Source of the DNA: Planctomycetota bacterium
Lineage (GTDB): Bacteria; Planctomycetota; UBA1135
Length of the DNA: 64,000 nucleotides
Assembly: GCA_018671175.1 (NCBI GenBank)
Contig: JABHIE010000031.1
Coordinates: 416,128 to 480,127 of the forward strand
Direction of reading: 5' to 3'
Below the pieces are notes generated by a model, which saw only the letters and a program-made list of their open reading frames with translations, did no database searches and had not been told where the DNA came from. Positions 28,237 to 38,126 of the stretch are shown piece after piece; position 1 is the first letter of the stretch; every line of letters begins with the position of its first letter. The translations under genes and the position numbers were made by a program.

Positions 28237-29118
28237 TTAGGCCTGTTTTAGTTGCAGAACGAGGTCTTCGACCACCATATCTGGTGTAACCTGCGCGCGA
28301 ATATCTGCAATCGCATCTTGCAAGTGCCCTAGTCGACGGTCTAGCTCGGCTGGAGGTAGCTGCAGAAGCCCGTAAGTGGCCGTCGCCCACCCGATAGTTG
28401 CAGATAAAAGCAATTCTGCGCGCGCTCGTTTTTCGCCAAGATTGCCCTCGCCAACAGCAAAGTCGGGGCACGGGCATTGAGGAGCTGCAAGCCATGCCGC
28501 GATACCGCTATGTTGCTGAATTAAAAAGGCGCGGTCTGCCCGCGATAAGGCCAAAACCTTCTCGCCAAAGCCTAGTGCTTGAGTCAAAGAAGCCCAGTCG
28601 GTTTCGGAAAGCCCAGCACCAGCCGCCTGTCGTTCGAGCACTTCGGCTGAAGGGGACGGAATGCGCCATGTGCGGCAACGCGATCTCAAAGCCAAAGATA
28701 TCTTGGACAACTGCGTCGCTGTCAAAATCAACAATGTACCCGGTGGAGGTTCTTCGACGGTTTTAAGCAGCGCCGCCTGCGCATCTGGATTGATTTGGTG
28801 TGCATCAAGCAGCAAAATGGCTCGGCGTGAGCCTGCAAGTGGGCGAAACCGCAATTCTTCGCTGACGCAACGCACGCCGTCTTTTCGATGAGTGATGTGC
28901 TCAACCTTAAGCCCATTTATTCCCAAGACTTCAGGATCAAAGACAACATAGTCGGGGTGGTCTTCTAGGGCATTGCGTGCCCCCAGAAAAGCCTTTGCAC
29001 ACGCCTCGCCCACTTCTCGCAAGTGCGGCGCCGAGCCACCAACCATCAAGTAGGCCTCGGCCTGCCGCCCCACCTCAAGCTCGTGCTGGAAATGAGCGAT
29101 TGGGTCAAAATGGCTCAT
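28237..29118 (-). CDS. holB: DNA polymerase III delta' subunit-like (HolB)
   Basis: DAHQINPDAQAALLKTVEEPPPGTLLILTATQLSKISLALRSRC clamp-loader motif; adjacent to tmk. Confidence 0.85.
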   Translation of the reverse strand: MSHFDPIAHFQHELEVGRQAEAYLMVGGSAPHLREVGEACAKAFLGARNALEDHPDYVVFDPEVLGINGLKVEHITHRKDGVRCVSEELRFRPLAGSRRAILLLDAHQINPDAQAALLKTVEEPPPGTLLILTATQLSKISLALRSRCRTWRIPSPSAEVLERQAAGAGLSETDWASLTQALGFGEKVLALSRADRAFLIQQHSGIAAWLAAPQCPCPDFAVGEGNLGEKRARAELLLSATIGWATATYGLLQLPPAELDRRLGHLQDAIADIRAQVTPDMVVEDLVLQLKQA

Positions 29119-29741
29119 GGTAAATTTAGAGCTTTAAGATGCTCAAGTGCTTGCTCCAAGACCTCAGATGGGCTTGAATCGTGGACATCCATGAGCGCCG
29201 TGAGCTCGGGCCGGGCTGCGGCATATTTCAAATAGCCAGCCCGAACAGCCTCTAAAAACCCAATTCCGCGAGCTTCGAAGGCATCTGGGGTTGAGCGAGT
29301 TTCAGCGCGAGCCAAAGAAACGGAGGGCTCAAGATCAAGTATCAAAACCAAATCAGGCTGGACTTCAGGCGCAACAACAAGTTGGTCTAAAGCGAGAATG
29401 AATTCAGCCGATGCGTCTTCTTGACCTTGGTAGGCCAAAGTCGATGGCGTGAAACGCTCGCAAATAACGGGTCGACCCGCAGCAAGTGCAGGCTCGATTT
29501 CCTTGCGCAAAAGTTCATTACGCGAAGTGAAAAACAAGAGGGCCTCGGAGCGACTGTCCATGGGCTCGCGGTCTGAGGCCAAGAGCAAATCCCGCACACG
29601 CTCGCCGATTTGCGTTGTGCCTGGCTCACGGATGTGCAGCGGCTCGTGCCCAGCAGCGGCGAGCTGCTCGACTAAATGACGCGCGAGGGTGGATTTACCC
29701 GACCCATCAACACCTTCAATGACCAGGAAACGACCTCTCAT
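29115..29741 (-). CDS. tmk: Thymidylate kinase
   Basis: FLVIEGVDGSGKSTLARHL, REPGTTQIGERVR, ERFTPSTLAYQG. Confidence 0.95.
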   Translation of the reverse strand: MRGRFLVIEGVDGSGKSTLARHLVEQLAAAGHEPLHIREPGTTQIGERVRDLLLASDREPMDSRSEALLFFTSRNELLRKEIEPALAAGRPVICERFTPSTLAYQGQEDASAEFILALDQLVVAPEVQPDLVLILDLEPSVSLARAETRSTPDAFEARGIGFLEAVRAGYLKYAAARPELTALMDVHDSSPSEVLEQALEHLKALNLP

Positions 29742-29800
29742 ACAGGAATCCTAAAGTATCCTGCTAGAAAAGTCCCTACTCAAGCGGCTAGTGTTTGCAG

Positions 29801-30889
29801 ATGCTCACCTTCCTGGCGTCCCCCATTCGAACAAGTTTCTTGTTAGCCCTATTGCTTAGTGCCTTTTCATGCGCTTCGGCTCCCGCACCTAAGCCAGAAA
29901 TCCCTGCCGCTGAGCCACCCGCACAATCCCCCCCAGCTCATGCTTCGGCTTCTGAACGCCTTGAATGGTGGAATACACGGCTACCCGGCATGGCCGCGGC
30001 GGATCGCTCTGAGGCGCAGTTGCATATGGGTTGGCTGGAAATCGAGCTGGCTCAGTTTCGTGAGGCGCGTTTAGATTTTTACGCATCACTTGGCGGGCCA
30101 CTCTCTCAAGAAGAAATGGCTTTGGCGGAATGCGGAATTGCCTTTAGCTATTTTGGCGAGAAACAAGGCGGCTACGGCATTTCCCATCTTGACAAGGCCT
30201 TGCCTCATTTAGACGGCCCCCGCCGAGAAGAAGCCGCTTTCCTAATGGCCTGGCATAACGGTGAAAGCCCGACCGCAGCCCCGGCCGTCTTTGCTCGCTT
30301 GAAGCCTTTTCTTAATGGTGTCGCCGCTGCAGGGCCTATTGCGCCTTCTGGCACACAGGCCGACTTCGGCACTCTTGCTCGCAGCGCTTGGCGTGCTAGA
30401 TCCATGCGTGCGAACTACGACCCAATGGGTAACCCGACTCGCATCACCCTGCATCACACGGCCGAGCCGATGAGCAGCACGCGCATGTCTGAGTCTGTGG
30501 CTGAATTGCGACGCGTACAGGCTGAGCACATGGACCGCGGTTGGGCTGACATCGGATACCACTTTTTAATCGACCGCGCGGGTCGCGTCTTTGAAGGCCG
30601 TGACATCAAGGCGCAGGGTGCTCATGCCGGAAACAAGCAACTCAACAGAAACAATATTGGCATCTGCCTCCTTGGTAATTTTGCGAATCAGCTCGACCGC
30701 GGTTCAGAGTATCGCGCGCAAAAGCCGTCCGCGAAGCAATTGAGCGCACTTAAGGCATTGCTGGATGACTTACGACAAGCTTATGGCATCCGTGGGAATA
30801 TGATTTATGGCCACGCGGAGCTTAAGCAGACCGAGTGCCCAGGTGTGCTGATGAGTAGCTGGCTCAATCGGTATCAACGCGAGCTTTGA
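29801..30889 (+). CDS. Peptidoglycan-recognition-type N-acetylmuramoyl-L-alanine amidase, predicted lipoprotein
   Basis: Lipobox-like LLSAFSCAS; ITLHHTAEP, DIGYHFLIDRAGRVFEGRD, HAGNKQLNRNNIGICLLGNF, GHAELKQTECPG. Confidence 0.9.
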   Translation: MLTFLASPIRTSFLLALLLSAFSCASAPAPKPEIPAAEPPAQSPPAHASASERLEWWNTRLPGMAAADRSEAQLHMGWLEIELAQFREARLDFYASLGGPLSQEEMALAECGIAFSYFGEKQGGYGISHLDKALPHLDGPRREEAAFLMAWHNGESPTAAPAVFARLKPFLNGVAAAGPIAPSGTQADFGTLARSAWRARSMRANYDPMGNPTRITLHHTAEPMSSTRMSESVAELRRVQAEHMDRGWADIGYHFLIDRAGRVFEGRDIKAQGAHAGNKQLNRNNIGICLLGNFANQLDRGSEYRAQKPSAKQLSALKALLDDLRQAYGIRGNMIYGHAELKQTECPGVLMSSWLNRYQREL

Positions 30890-30911
30890 ACGCGCATTTA
30901 AACGAGTTGGG

Positions 30912-31715
30912 TTAGCCTAGACTCGCCGACAACCCAAGCAGGCCTAGCAAGAGGCAGTAAGGCGCAAACCAGCTGAGTCGGTTTTTGCGTGCGACCCAGA
31001 GGAGCATGCCGAGAGCTAGGTAGCCGACGAAAAACGACAGCCCGACTGCAAGCAATATATCGGTTAGCGCGGTGCCACCCTCTTGGAGAGCACCAGGGAT
31101 TTTGAGTACGCCTGCGCCGACAATTGCCGGGATGCTCATCAAGAAGCTCAATGCCGCGGCGGCTTCAATCGTGAAGCCCAAAGACAAGGCGGCAACAATG
31201 GTTGCGCCTGAGCGCGAAACGCCGGGAATGAGGGCGACTGCTTGAGCGGCTCCGACAAGAAGTGCTAGCTTCCAGGTAAAGTCAAGAATCTCGAGTTGCT
31301 GCCCGTGGCAATAATGAGAACGCCACAAAATCAAACTCGTCAAAATCAGCCCCGCCGAGGCCAGCGTCGTATTTTCAAACCATTCGATTTCGCTGAAGTG
31401 AATGGCCGCGCCTACGACCACAACTGGAAGAGTTGCAACAATGAGGCCAAGCGCCAACTTGCGCTGCTCAGCGACTTGAGAGCCAATCCCAACGAGACCC
31501 CCGAGTAAGGCAAAAACACGCTGGCGATAAAACAGAAGCACCGTAAGCAGCGTGCCTAAATGAAGCCAAACTTCAATGGAATCACTTGCATGCAAACTGC
31601 CCCCACCAGGCAAATAAAGCTTGGCGAGGACAAGGTGACCCGAAGACGAAACGGGCAGAAATTCAGTGAGACCCTGAAGAGCCGCAAGAATCAAGAGAAC
31701 CAAAAATGTCGTCAT
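30912..31715 (-). CDS. uppP: Undecaprenyl-diphosphatase UppP/BacA
   Basis: ALQGLTEFLPVSSSGHLVL, PGVSRSGATI. Confidence 0.95.
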   Translation of the reverse strand: MTTFLVLLILAALQGLTEFLPVSSSGHLVLAKLYLPGGGSLHASDSIEVWLHLGTLLTVLLFYRQRVFALLGGLVGIGSQVAEQRKLALGLIVATLPVVVVGAAIHFSEIEWFENTTLASAGLILTSLILWRSHYCHGQQLEILDFTWKLALLVGAAQAVALIPGVSRSGATIVAALSLGFTIEAAAALSFLMSIPAIVGAGVLKIPGALQEGGTALTDILLAVGLSFFVGYLALGMLLWVARKNRLSWFAPYCLLLGLLGLSASLG

Positions 31716-31718
31716 GCG

Positions 31719-32843
31719 CTACAGAGTAGCGGCGACCTCAGTCGCAGGTAGCCAACTCATGTCAAAAGCTTCGGCAACCGCTTGATGAGTTAGTTGACCC
31801 GCAAGTGTGTTGGCTGCAGTAGCCAGAGCATCATTTTCGAGGACGGCACGCTTTGGCCCAAGCTCAGCGAGCTTTAGAACCCAAGGCAAAGTCGCATTGG
31901 TTAACCCGAATGTTGAAGTGCGAGGCACAGCGCCTGGCATATTGGCCACGCAGTAGTGCACCACACCATCAATCGTAAAGCACGGGTTTTCGTGCGTGGT
32001 TGGCTTGCAGGTCTCGATACACCCGCCTTGATCGACCGCCACATCAACGATGACCGAGCCATTTGGCATGAGTGCGAGATCTTCGCGGCGAACCAACATT
32101 GGAGCCCGAGCACCCGGAATCAAGACTGCGCCAATCAAAAGATCAGTATGAGGCAAACGCTCAAGGATGGCACCACGGTTAGAGTAGACGGTCGTGACAT
32201 TGGCAGGCATGACATCTTCTAGATAGCGCATGCGGTCAAGGCTCACATCAAGAATCGTGACATGAGCGCCTAGGCCGGCTGCCATCCATGCTGCTTGAGT
32301 GCCGACAATACCGCCGCCAAGAATCATGACATTAGCCGGCTCAACGCCAGGGAGGCCTCCGAGTAATACGCCACGGCCGCCTTGGGGTGACTCAAGGTAC
32401 TTTGCGCCCTCTTGGACGGACATTCGGCCGGCGACCTCGGACATGGGGACCAAAAGAGGCAAGGTCGTGCCAACTTCGAGGGTTTCGTAGGCGAAAGAGT
32501 GGGCACCAGTGGCCATCATGCCTTCCGTCAAACCACGCTCGGCAGCGTAATGAAAGTAGGTGAAGATTGTCTGGCCTGGCTTTGCGCGCGCGATCTCGAC
32601 TGGCTGAGGCTCTTTGACTTTGACGATCATGTCGGAGGCAGCCCATACTTCATCGGCCGTGGCAAGAATCTTGGCGCCAGATTGAGTGTAATCAGCATCT
32701 TCGAAACCTGATCCGACCCCTGCCAAAGTCTCGACAAAGACATCGTGGCCGGCATCAACAAGTGCGTGAACCCCACCAGGCGTCATGGCGACGCGGTTTT
32801 CGGAGGGCTTGATTTCTTTAGGAAGTCCTACAATCATTTTCAT
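31719..32843 (-). CDS. ald: Alanine dehydrogenase
   Basis: MKMIVGLPKEIKPSENRVAMTPGGV, GAVLIPGARAP, NMPGAVPRTSTFGLTNATLPW; internal start chosen. Confidence 0.96.
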   Translation of the reverse strand: MKMIVGLPKEIKPSENRVAMTPGGVHALVDAGHDVFVETLAGVGSGFEDADYTQSGAKILATADEVWAASDMIVKVKEPQPVEIARAKPGQTIFTYFHYAAERGLTEGMMATGAHSFAYETLEVGTTLPLLVPMSEVAGRMSVQEGAKYLESPQGGRGVLLGGLPGVEPANVMILGGGIVGTQAAWMAAGLGAHVTILDVSLDRMRYLEDVMPANVTTVYSNRGAILERLPHTDLLIGAVLIPGARAPMLVRREDLALMPNGSVIVDVAVDQGGCIETCKPTTHENPCFTIDGVVHYCVANMPGAVPRTSTFGLTNATLPWVLKLAELGPKRAVLENDALATAANTLAGQLTHQAVAEAFDMSWLPATEVAATL

Positions 32844-32915
32844 TGGGGGGCGACATCGCCCTCGGGGCAGAATTCTAGCCCATCCACGCCAACTTCCCAC
32901 CCCTGCATTTCTGGA

Positions 32916-33602
32916 ATGAACCCAACCCAAGCCCGTCTCGGCGAGATTCGTGAGCGCATGGCTGCTGCCTGTGCACTGTCCGGGCGTCCTGCAGAAGCGG
33001 TGCGGCTGATTGCCGTAGCCAAAACGGCTACGCCTGATACCTTGCAAGAGGCTTGGCTAGCTGGCCAGACTTTGTTCGCGCATAATCGAATCGACCGCCT
33101 CGAAGAGCATCATCGCGTTTTGCCGCAAGCTGAATGGCATGTCATTGGCCCTCTTCAGAGCAAAAAAATGCGCCGCGCAGTTGCGCTGGCCTCATGCATT
33201 CAGACTGTCGGTGATGAACAAACAGTTGCTCGATTGGTGCGGCGAGTGGCTGATTTGGATACTGAGCCACGGCCTATTCTTTTGCAAGTCAATTTGACGC
33301 CTGAAGATAATCGATATGGTGTTGAAGCAAATTTAGCCGATGCGTTGCTCCAGACCTGTCTGGCTACTGAAACTCTCTCGCCGCAGGGCCTTATGACGAT
33401 GGCACCCCATGGCGCGGATGCAGGCGTTCTCCACCGACATTTTGCATGCTTGCGCGAATTGGGTGAGAGACTTGTTTTATCGGGCCTCCCCCAGTCTCAT
33501 GAACTTTCGATGGGCATGAGTGATGACTTTGAGATTGCCATTGCCGAAGGAGCTACTCTAGTGCGCATTGGTCGAGCCATCTTCCCGCTCTTAACCTCAT
33601 GA
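32916..33602 (+). CDS. YggS-family PLP homeostasis protein
   Basis: RLIAVAKTATPDTLQEAWLAGQTLFAHNRI, WHVIGPLQSKK, HELSMGMSDDFEIAIAEGATLVRIG. Confidence 0.92.
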   Translation: MNPTQARLGEIRERMAAACALSGRPAEAVRLIAVAKTATPDTLQEAWLAGQTLFAHNRIDRLEEHHRVLPQAEWHVIGPLQSKKMRRAVALASCIQTVGDEQTVARLVRRVADLDTEPRPILLQVNLTPEDNRYGVEANLADALLQTCLATETLSPQGLMTMAPHGADAGVLHRHFACLRELGERLVLSGLPQSHELSMGMSDDFEIAIAEGATLVRIGRAIFPLLTS

Positions 33603-36190
33603 CTTTGCGACTGCGCTGGACTCCATCCGAAAATGGAGAGCCCCTTGTCTTCCCACTTCGCGGTGGCAAGTTGGCATTGGCGTTTGACTCTGCTTTCGCA
33701 ACTTTGACCCGCATTTCTGAGAGCCTTGGAGAACATGAAGGAGTTACGGCTGAAGACGGGGCAAACGACGGTCGCGTTTTGCTTAGGTCTAATGGCGGCG
33801 TCCGATTCCGTAAAGGTGACAAAGATTCCATCATGGTTCGTCTGCCCGTTGGCTCATCGATCACGGTTCTTTTTTCTGATTGCGAAGGTGAATTGAGCCT
33901 TGAAGGCACGGCTCCGATTCAAGATAAGCTCTTAGGGTCTGAGCTCGGCGGCTATCGCCTTTTGGGGCGTTTAGGGCAGGGTGCCGTTGGTACGGTTTAC
34001 CGCGCCTTGCAAATCAATCTGAATCGCGAAATCGCACTTAAGGTGCTCAACGCAGAGGCCTGTCAATCTCCCCTAGCTGTAGCCAGCTTCAAGCGAGAGG
34101 CTCAAGCTGCGGGTCGTCTTCAGCACCCCAACATGGTGCAGGTTTACGATGTCGGTGAGTCAGACGGAAGGCATTACTACGCCATGGAAATCGTGGCCAA
34201 CGGCAGTCTAGAAGAGGCGCTGTTGTCCCAAGGGCCAATCCCCTGGGAAGAGGCCTTAATGATGGTGCAAGATGCGGCCGAGGCTTTAGCGTTTGCAGCT
34301 TCACATGGTTTAGTGCACCGCGATGTCAAGCCCGATAATTTAATGATGACCCCAACAGGTGTGGTCAAACTGGCTGACCTTGGGCTGGCTAGCACTCGCA
34401 AAATGCTCGACAAAGAATCTGCTGGTGGCACACCTCACTTTATGGCGCCCGAAAGTTTGCAGGGCTCGCCAGACCATCGCGCAGATATTTACTCTCTAGG
34501 CTGCACTTTGTTTCGTTTGCTCACGGCAGATGTCCCCTTCCCGGGCGACGATGTCCGCAGTATTTTGCTAGGCCATCGTGACGACGCGATTCCGACGCTT
34601 AAGGCTTCTGGCATGATTGCGCCAGAAGGCGTCCAGGCATTGCTCGACTCGATGATGGCCAAAGACCCTAACGACCGTCCTCAGCAAGCCAGCGAAGTCG
34701 TTGAGCAGATTGCTGAGTTGCTCGATGTGGGTCACGCATCAGCTTCAAAGAAATGGCTGGCTCTTGTCGTTGTCGCACTACTGGCTGGCGTTTGGTTTGT
34801 GCAGCAATCCGATGAAGAGGCGCTTCCTGTCGAGCCTGATTTGGTCGAGACTCCATCCTCGGTTGACTCCGTTGCTTCACCTGCTTCAAGCGAGTGGTTA
34901 CGCGAAAAAGAGCAACTTGAGCGAAAATTAGCCCTGCGCGATGCTCAAGGCCAAGCCGACTCATCATCAAAGGTTTTGGCTTTGCAAGAGTTCATCTCTC
35001 TCTACCCGACCAACCCCTTGGCCGAAGAAGCCCGTGCTTCATTGGCGCAAGCGCGGCAAGAGCAAGCGTCATCCGCCAGCTCGGGTCTAGAAGCGAAAAA
35101 CGCTGAGCTCCTTCAAGCCGCTCAAGATGCTCAAGCTTCTTATGCCCCTATGATTGAAGCCGGGAAGTGGGCGCGTGCGCTTCACAAAATCGATGCGATT
35201 CAAGGTGTCGACGATTCTTTGGTTTCCGCTTGGCGCGCTGAAACTCTGGCGCAAGCGGAATCGCTGCTATCACAACTCGAGACCGATTTTGACATTGCCC
35301 TTAAAGAGCAAAACTGGCAGAAGGCTGAACGCCTGCGTCTCTTATTTCACTCCGCAGTTTCACCGATTCCTGCCGGCCAAAGAGCTTGGCTGACTCGCCT
35401 GCAAGCCCTTGAGGCTAGTGTCCGTATCGCAGAGCAAAAGGTGGTTTTGACCGAGTTTCGCGCAGATGCCGAAAAGCTCTCCGCGACTTTACGCGGTCGA
35501 GTTTTGCCACATCTGCAGCAGTTAAAACTCGGCGAAGCCCTCCAAGAATTAGGGCGGCTGCAAGCCGAATTGCAGCCTGGCTCACTCCAGTCTTCTCTTG
35601 ACCCATTGGCACTTTTACTTGAATCTGCAGCTATTGCTGAATTGGCCATGCGGCAGAGATTTGATCATGGCCCATTTGTCCTCGTTGAGCCGATTCAAAA
35701 CAAAAAAGCTGAGATCGTAGCTTTCTTGCCTGATGGGGTCCGCTTAGCCGTCCGTGAACGAGGCCGCCAAGTTGAGCGCGTCGACCCATGGCACATTTGG
35801 ATGACAGCTTTTGCTTTCCCGGCCTTCCTTAAAGAGAGCGCTCAAGATCGATGTACGCAACAACAATTCGACGCATTTTGTTTTGTCGTTGCCGAGCTTG
35901 ATTTGTACTTCAAGATTCAACCTTGGGCAGGTCAGCCGAGTCTTAACTCACTGAACTCCTCTGCTGAGGCAACAAAAGAATGGCTTGGCGTGTTGCCTCA
36001 AACGCTCTCACCTCAAGACTCTGATTTAGCGAGCACATTTGTGCTAGAAGAGCTTTTCCACTTTGCGACAGCCGCTATAGATTCAGACGACTACCTCGCT
36101 TGGCAGCACCTCCAAAACATTCTGTCTCGGCCTTCCCTCTTCTCATTGCTTGTTGGGCCAGATGACCGCACTTGGGGGCTACGACCTTGA
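33599..36190 (+). CDS. Transmembrane Ser/Thr protein kinase (Hanks type) with unassigned N-terminal and C-terminal domains
   Basis: GRLGQGAVGTVYRA, HRDVKPDNLMM, LADLGLA, APE motifs; TM segment KWLALVVVALLAGVWFV. Confidence 0.9.
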   Translation: MTLRLRWTPSENGEPLVFPLRGGKLALAFDSAFATLTRISESLGEHEGVTAEDGANDGRVLLRSNGGVRFRKGDKDSIMVRLPVGSSITVLFSDCEGELSLEGTAPIQDKLLGSELGGYRLLGRLGQGAVGTVYRALQINLNREIALKVLNAEACQSPLAVASFKREAQAAGRLQHPNMVQVYDVGESDGRHYYAMEIVANGSLEEALLSQGPIPWEEALMMVQDAAEALAFAASHGLVHRDVKPDNLMMTPTGVVKLADLGLASTRKMLDKESAGGTPHFMAPESLQGSPDHRADIYSLGCTLFRLLTADVPFPGDDVRSILLGHRDDAIPTLKASGMIAPEGVQALLDSMMAKDPNDRPQQASEVVEQIAELLDVGHASASKKWLALVVVALLAGVWFVQQSDEEALPVEPDLVETPSSVDSVASPASSEWLREKEQLERKLALRDAQGQADSSSKVLALQEFISLYPTNPLAEEARASLAQARQEQASSASSGLEAKNAELLQAAQDAQASYAPMIEAGKWARALHKIDAIQGVDDSLVSAWRAETLAQAESLLSQLETDFDIALKEQNWQKAERLRLLFHSAVSPIPAGQRAWLTRLQALEASVRIAEQKVVLTEFRADAEKLSATLRGRVLPHLQQLKLGEALQELGRLQAELQPGSLQSSLDPLALLLESAAIAELAMRQRFDHGPFVLVEPIQNKKAEIVAFLPDGVRLAVRERGRQVERVDPWHIWMTAFAFPAFLKESAQDRCTQQQFDAFCFVVAELDLYFKIQPWAGQPSLNSLNSSAEATKEWLGVLPQTLSPQDSDLASTFVLEELFHFATAAIDSDDYLAWQHLQNILSRPSLFSLLVGPDDRTWGLRP

Positions 36191-36801
36191 CCGCTCGAAT
36201 TGTGGCACTCGCCTCGGGTGGCGGTCGCACGATTGAAAACCTATTCGGCCTAATGGCTAACAAAGAACTTGATGCTCAATTTACACGAGTCATTGTTTCT
36301 CAATCCAACTGCGGTGCCGCAGATCGTTGTCAGCGATTAGGTATTCCTGTTTCCTCGGTGGATCGCGACGATTTTTCTGATACTGAATCCAGAGATCAAG
36401 CGACCCTTGACCTAATTCTTCAAGAAGACCCCGACTGGGTCTTGCTAGCAGGATGGCTCCGTTTGTTGCCAATCCCCCAGCTGCTAGAGGGCAAGGTTTT
36501 AAACATCCACCCGGCCCTTTTGCCAGGTTTCGGCGGCAAGGGCGCATACGGCGATCATGTTCATCGTGCCGTAGTAGCGGGCAGTAGACCTCTTTCGGGT
36601 TGCACCGTTCACTTCGCTTCTGCCGAATATGACCGTGGCCCCATTTTGTTACAAGAGGCAGTATTACTTCAACCTAATATGAATGCCGACCAAGTCGCTA
36701 AGCTCGTGTTCCTTGCGGAAAAGCGTGCTTTCCCAACATCGCTAAAGGCCCTGATCTCTGGTCAGGTTCGCTGGGAAAAAGGGCGAGTCGTTTGGGGCTA
36801 G
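36187..36801 (+). CDS. purN: Phosphoribosylglycinamide formyltransferase
   Basis: VALASGGGRTIENLF, LAGWLRLLP, LNIHPALLPGFGGKGAYG; TTG start overlaps kinase stop (TTGA). Confidence 0.9.
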   Translation: MTARIVALASGGGRTIENLFGLMANKELDAQFTRVIVSQSNCGAADRCQRLGIPVSSVDRDDFSDTESRDQATLDLILQEDPDWVLLAGWLRLLPIPQLLEGKVLNIHPALLPGFGGKGAYGDHVHRAVVAGSRPLSGCTVHFASAEYDRGPILLQEAVLLQPNMNADQVAKLVFLAEKRAFPTSLKALISGQVRWEKGRVVWG

Positions 36802-38126
36802 TGATTGTCTGAAAAGCCACGCACAAAATCTCGTGTTGCGTGTGCAAAATTGAGTGTCGTCAAAAATGCCGAAGTGCTTTCATTGACACAGAACAAGTTT
36901 TTTCCGCTGTCATCGCGCCACCATTGAATACGCGTAACTCGCTCATTCGGTGAGCCCATGGCCGTGGTCAGCGCACAAGAACCGTCAGGAGCACGGCTTG
37001 GTATGGGGAAGACCGTTCCGCGTTCGAGGCCAAGAAAAGCCAAGAGCAGGCTGTCTAGATAGGCGAGCTGATTTGGCGTGAAGGCAATCTTTGATTCCGG
37101 AAGCCATCCGCGCCGTGATTTTGAAAAGCGAGTCGTTTCCCCATCTAGTGTGAATGAAACGCTCTCAATCCATTCTTTGTCAAGCTCAAGCAATAAATTA
37201 GAGCGCAACTCGTCTGGCGTCTTGCTGAGAAGAGCAAAATCGGAAGCCTCGGCTTCCATTAAGTAAGGTCGATTCGAGACGACAAGACCCTTTGGGCAAA
37301 AAGAAAGTCGTAGCTCTTCCTGGCCATTTGAGAATTCAAGCCAACTCGAACCCTCGACCAAAGGGAGCTGCTCTTGATACAAAATATCTTGCTCAAAGCC
37401 TCGAGCTCTGGCTCCTAAAAGACGGGCCAGTGCGCTTAGTCCATGCTGATTTAAAGGAGCGTCGAATGGCTCAGAAAATCGCCATCCGTCAAGTCTGTGA
37501 ATGAGACGCCAGGGCTGCCCTTGGAGTGGGTGCCATGAAATTTGTGTGTACTGCGCAGCGTCGCGGAGGACGGCGTAATCTCGCCACAAATAAGGTGGCG
37601 CCATGAGTCGTGCATAGAAACTTGTGGAAAAGCGAATGCGCTCGCCATTTCGTGTAGCTGCACGCCAAGCAGCACCACGATCTTCGGCGCCGATTTTAAA
37701 GACCCATTCGTCACCCTCGAAAGTCGTCAAAACGCAATGGGCCTTGGGAGGGTCAAGCCCCAAGTCGGCGTCTGACATGTTGGTCCAGGTGCTTGGCGGC
37801 TTTTGCCAAATGGAGTGCTCAAAAGCTGCTAGCAAGCTAGCGTATGCAGAGGGTTGCAGGAAATCTTGGTGTGGCTCAATAATGGAAAAGTCGTCAGATT
37901 GAGACTCTCGGCGCAAGAGAAGCGCGTCTGCGAATGCAGGTTGTTTAATCCAGTAGGATTGAATGGAATCGGGTGGAAGCGGGCAAAAAGTGTCGGGAAC
38001 GACGGACTGATTTAATGCGTCGGACCCTGGAAGGTACAAATCAGAATCGCCTGGCAAAAACATTGAAACGGCAACCGCAAGGGCTGCCAGAATCAAAACA
38101 AAAATAAAGAAACGCTTGGGGCTCAT
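36798..38126 (-). CDS. DUF4340-like membrane-anchored protein
   Basis: N-terminal TM anchor, repeated long beta pattern, position next to Gld-type ABC genes. Confidence 0.65.
   Translation of the reverse strand: MSPKRFFIFVLILAALAVAVSMFLPGDSDLYLPGSDALNQSVVPDTFCPLPPDSIQSYWIKQPAFADALLLRRESQSDDFSIIEPHQDFLQPSAYASLLAAFEHSIWQKPPSTWTNMSDADLGLDPPKAHCVLTTFEGDEWVFKIGAEDRGAAWRAATRNGERIRFSTSFYARLMAPPYLWRDYAVLRDAAQYTQISWHPLQGQPWRLIHRLDGWRFSEPFDAPLNQHGLSALARLLGARARGFEQDILYQEQLPLVEGSSWLEFSNGQEELRLSFCPKGLVVSNRPYLMEAEASDFALLSKTPDELRSNLLLELDKEWIESVSFTLDGETTRFSKSRRGWLPESKIAFTPNQLAYLDSLLLAFLGLERGTVFPIPSRAPDGSCALTTAMGSPNERVTRIQWWRDDSGKNLFCVNESTSAFLTTLNFAHATRDFVRGFSDNH

Noticed and set aside
32745-32915. Extended N-terminus of the yggS-family ORF and of ald across the divergent gap
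   Set aside because: Extensions overlap each other, are low-similarity, and internal ATGs give the canonical starts MNPTQARLGEIRERM and MKMIVGLPKE
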